From contig NZ_LUKZ01000028.1 in NCBI RefSeq assembly GCF_001633105.1, positions 45,100-91,543 on the forward strand: DNA of 46,444 bases, given 5' to 3'. The stretch is from Acidovorax sp. GW101-3H11. Lineage in GTDB: Bacteria; Pseudomonadota; Gammaproteobacteria; Burkholderiales; Burkholderiaceae_C. The translations under genes and the position numbers were made by a program. The notes under the pieces were generated by a model. That model saw nothing but the letters and a program-made list of their open reading frames with translations. It did no database searches and was not told the origin of the DNA. This document shows positions 43,709 through 46,444 of this stretch, in pieces. Position 1 is the first letter of the stretch. Each line of letters opens with the position of its first letter.

Positions 43709-46444
43709 ATGGCCCCTTCCCCACCCCCTCTGACCGCGCGCTCCTACCTGTCGGACGCGCCCGCTGTCACGGTGGTGCTGGTGGTGGTGGTGCTGGCCCT
43801 GGTGGTCTTGCCGCTGGTGCAGCTGCTGGGGGACGGCGCTGGGGCGCAGCACGGGCTGGAGCCACTGTTGGAGATGGCGGCGGTGTTGCTGGGGCTGCTG
43901 GTGGTGTCGGTGTCGCTGCACGCGCTCGAAGCGCACGAACAGGCGAGGGCCAACGTGCTGGTGGTGGGGGTGGGGGTCGCAGCGGCCTGCAATTTTCTGC
44001 ATGGCGTGCTGGTGCACTCCGGCCCGGTGCACATGCCGGTGGGCACTGCCCATATCTCCCTGTGGCTCAGCAGCTGGGCGCGTCTGGCCGAGGTGCTCAC
44101 CCTGGGGCTCATGGCCAAGCGGCTGGCGGCGCCGGGGGCGCCCCAGGCCTGGCTGGCGGTTTCCGGGGGGATCACGTTGCTGGTGGTGGGGTCGGCCATG
44201 GGCCCCTTGCCGGGCTGGTTTGCCCAGGCCGCTGGCGGTGTGCTGCGCCAGGCGCTCGCAGCGGGGTTGGTGCTGGCGCTGGCCGTGATTGCCGGGGTGC
44301 TCTACCGCCGGGGCCGCCGCGATGCGCAAGCGGGCACGGAGGGCGAAAGCCAGCCCCGCGACCGCCTGTTTGCCTGGGCGGCCATGGCGTTTGTGTGCGG
44401 CGAAATCACCGTGGGGGTGCTGGGCGGCCATTCCCCCGTCGGCGGGCCGCTGGCGCATGGCCTGCGGGTGGTGGCCTACGCGTTGCTGTATCAGGCAGTG
44501 TTCGATGCAGGCATCCGCCGGCCCTTTGCGCGCATCCAGACGGCCGAGAGCCGCCTGCGCGAGAGCGAAGGCCGCCTGTCGCTGCTGGGCCGCAATTTGC
44601 CCCACAGCGTGCTGTTCCAGGTGGTGCGCGAACTCGACGGCCGCGTGCACTTTGTGCACATGGGGGATGCGATCGAACGCCTCAATGGCTTGCGTGTGCA
44701 AGAGGTGCTGGACGACCCCGGCGTGCTCTACCGGCAGATCCTGGACGAAGACATGGAGCGCCTGCGTACGGCGGAGCGGAACTCCTTTCTGTCCATGACC
44801 AGCCTGGAGGCGGTTTTTCGCGTGCGCCGCACCGATGGCCAGGTGCGCTGGATGCACCTGAACTCCTCGCCCCGCCTGCTCGACGATGGCCGCGTGTTGT
44901 GGGACGGGGTGCAGACCGACATCACGGCGCACCACCAGGCCGAAGAGGCCGCGCGCGCCAAGGATGCGCTCATGGCCAACATGCTGCGCCTGGTGCCGGG
45001 CGGGGTGGCCCGGCTCGACCGCGACCTGCGGGTCCTGTATGTCAACGAGCAACAGGCGCGCTGGCTGTACAAGACGCCGCAGGACCTGCTGGGCCGGTTG
45101 TTGCAGGACGTGATCCCGCCCGAGGTGTTTGTGCGCATGCAGCCCCACCTCGACAAGGCCTTTGCGGGCGAGACGGCGGTGTTTGAAAACCGCATCGACG
45201 GGCCCGACGGCATGCAGTACCGCCACACTACCCTCGCGCCCGAGGCCGTCACGGAGCAGGGGGCATCGGCCGTGGTGGTTTTCGCCTACGACCTCACGGC
45301 GCTCAAGCGCATCGAGCAGGAGCTGGCGCACCAGAAGGCACATCTGGCGCGGGTGGTCAACGCCATGCCCGACATGGTGTTCCTCAAGGATGCCGAAGGC
45401 GTGTACCTGTCGGTCAACCCCGTGTTCGAGCGGTTTGCGGGACGGCCCGAGCGCGATGTGGTGGGCCGCAACGACTATGACCTGACCACCCCGGCCGAGG
45501 CCGAGCGCTTTCGCAAGTACGACCAGCGCGCCATGCAGGCCTGGCAGCCGCTGGTGTATGAGGAAACGCTTACCTTTGCCGAAGACGGCTACCAGGGCCA
45601 GTTCGAGACCATCAAGACCCCCATCCGCGACCTGCACGGCCGCGTGACCGGTGTGCTGGGTGTGTGCCGCGACATCACCGACCGCAAACGCGCAGAGCAG
45701 GAAATCGAACGCCTGGCCTTCTACGACGCCTTGACCGGCCTGCCCAACCGCCGCCTCTTGCTGGACCGCCTGCAGCGCTCCATCGCCGCCTGCCAGCGCA
45801 CCAAAAGCCTGGGCGCGCTGCTGTTCATCGACCTCGATAACTTCAAAGACCTCAACGACACCCTGGGCCACGACATGGGCGACCGGCTCCTGTCGCAAGT
45901 CGCCGCCCGCCTGGTGGGCAGCGTGCGCGAAGCCGACACCGTGGCCCGTTTTGGCGGCGACGAATTCGTCGTCATGCTCGAAGCCCTGGCCCCCGAACTG
46001 CAAAGCGCCGCCACCCAGGCAGAAACCGTGGCCGAGAAACTCCTGGCCAACCTGAACCAGCCCTTTGACCTGGACGGCGCCCAGCACTACAGCACCCCCA
46101 GCATCGGCATCACCCTGTTTGGCGACGAACGCCTCACGGTGGACGAACTCTTGAAGCGCGCCGACCTGGCCATGTACCAGGCCAAAGCCGCAGGGCGCAA
46201 CACCCAGAGATTCTTCGACCCCGACATGCAGGCGGCCGTGAACGCCCGCTCCAACCTCGAAGCCGACCTGCGCCAGGGCCTGGCCCGCAACGAGCTGCTC
46301 GTGCACTACCAGCCCGTGGTAGACCACCACGCCCGCCTCATGGGAGCCGAAGCCCTGGTGCGCTGGCGCCACCCCCAGCGCGGCATGATCAGCCCCGGCG
46401 ACTTCATCCCCCTGGCCGAACAGACCGGCCTCATCCTCCCTTTA
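43709..46444 (+). CDS. PAS-GGDEF-EAL membrane signalling protein, cut by window end
   Basis: 912 codons are visible and the frame is still open at the last base. An N-terminal block of about seven hydrophobic segments (about 20-265, MASE-like sensor) precedes three PAS-type regions (about 284-407, 419-530, 544-660). A GGDEF domain follows (about 669-835; RFGGDEF near 749, with I-site READ five residues before it), then the start of an EAL domain (from about 849, GAEALVRW near 879). Both active motifs are intact so far, so it may make and/or degrade c-di-GMP. The ATG at 43709 is the first in frame, without a strong ribosome-binding site. The promoter would lie in the 125 bp after the acnA terminator. 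Confidence 0.92.
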   Translation, partial: MAPSPPPLTARSYLSDAPAVTVVLVVVVLALVVLPLVQLLGDGAGAQHGLEPLLEMAAVLLGLLVVSVSLHALEAHEQARANVLVVGVGVAAACNFLHGVLVHSGPVHMPVGTAHISLWLSSWARLAEVLTLGLMAKRLAAPGAPQAWLAVSGGITLLVVGSAMGPLPGWFAQAAGGVLRQALAAGLVLALAVIAGVLYRRGRRDAQAGTEGESQPRDRLFAWAAMAFVCGEITVGVLGGHSPVGGPLAHGLRVVAYALLYQAVFDAGIRRPFARIQTAESRLRESEGRLSLLGRNLPHSVLFQVVRELDGRVHFVHMGDAIERLNGLRVQEVLDDPGVLYRQILDEDMERLRTAERNSFLSMTSLEAVFRVRRTDGQVRWMHLNSSPRLLDDGRVLWDGVQTDITAHHQAEEAARAKDALMANMLRLVPGGVARLDRDLRVLYVNEQQARWLYKTPQDLLGRLLQDVIPPEVFVRMQPHLDKAFAGETAVFENRIDGPDGMQYRHTTLAPEAVTEQGASAVVVFAYDLTALKRIEQELAHQKAHLARVVNAMPDMVFLKDAEGVYLSVNPVFERFAGRPERDVVGRNDYDLTTPAEAERFRKYDQRAMQAWQPLVYEETLTFAEDGYQGQFETIKTPIRDLHGRVTGVLGVCRDITDRKRAEQEIERLAFYDALTGLPNRRLLLDRLQRSIAACQRTKSLGALLFIDLDNFKDLNDTLGHDMGDRLLSQVAARLVGSVREADTVARFGGDEFVVMLEALAPELQSAATQAETVAEKLLANLNQPFDLDGAQHYSTPSIGITLFGDERLTVDELLKRADLAMYQAKAAGRNTQRFFDPDMQAAVNARSNLEADLRQGLARNELLVHYQPVVDHHARLMGAEALVRWRHPQRGMISPGDFIPLAEQTGLILPL

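Noticed and set aside
43631..46372. About 900-codon open frame antisense to the PAS-GGDEF-EAL gene
   Set aside because: The sense strand carries intact PAS, GGDEF and EAL motifs; the antisense product is again low-complexity.

Overview
The base composition (GC-rich, GC3-rich coding), the gene content and the dispersed AT-flanked intergenic repeats suggest a betaproteobacterium of the family Comamonadaceae, Acidovorax-like. This is inferred from gene and repeat character, not from a marker gene. The window is mostly chromosomal metabolic DNA. I see no rRNA, tRNA, CRISPR array, prophage or complete insertion sequence.

Region 1 (1-16.0 kb) is a purine salvage and catabolism block. xdhA-xdhB (minus strand) face a divergent LysR regulator. 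They are followed by a BMP-type nucleoside/purine ABC importer (ATPase, two permeases, lipoprotein binding protein), a Rieske oxygenase overlapping an adenine deaminase, a HIT hydrolase, a second BMP-type binding protein and guanine deaminase. Together these could import purines, deaminate adenine to hypoxanthine and guanine to xanthine, and oxidise both to urate. Region 2 (16.0-25.9 kb) is mixed: dCTP deaminase, a small unknown protein, a membrane diguanylate cyclase with an ornithine-cyclodeaminase-family enzyme, pyroglutamyl peptidase, a YpfJ-type metallopeptidase, a SulP-STAS-cNMP transporter and an RhlE-type RNA helicase.

Region 3 (25.9-37.2 kb) is a complete nitrous oxide reductase locus. 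On the minus strand it reads small Cys protein-nosZ-nosR-nosD-nosF-nosY-nosL-second NosL. Divergent from it are a lipoprotein cytochrome c and a NosX/ApbE flavin transferase. The divergent promoter carries an FNR/Dnr-type box placed at -41.5 from a good -10, plus a separate perfect inverted repeat. Region 4 (37.2-46.4 kb) holds apaH, an H-NS-like gene, an XRE/MLTR-type regulator, a small membrane protein, aconitase acnA and a PAS-GGDEF-EAL protein cut by the window end.

The least explained material is non-coding. (a) Two 112-bp hairpin elements and one 161-bp hairpin element each begin at a stop codon, in the same orientation relative to the gene, and share two internal boxes; the 112-bp pair shows a compensatory change. 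(b) A roughly 50-bp dispersed repeat occurs about ten times, including copies read as protein inside xdhA and acnA (interdomain linkers) and at the guaD C-terminus. (c) An intrinsic-terminator-like hairpin sits in front of the second BMP gene.
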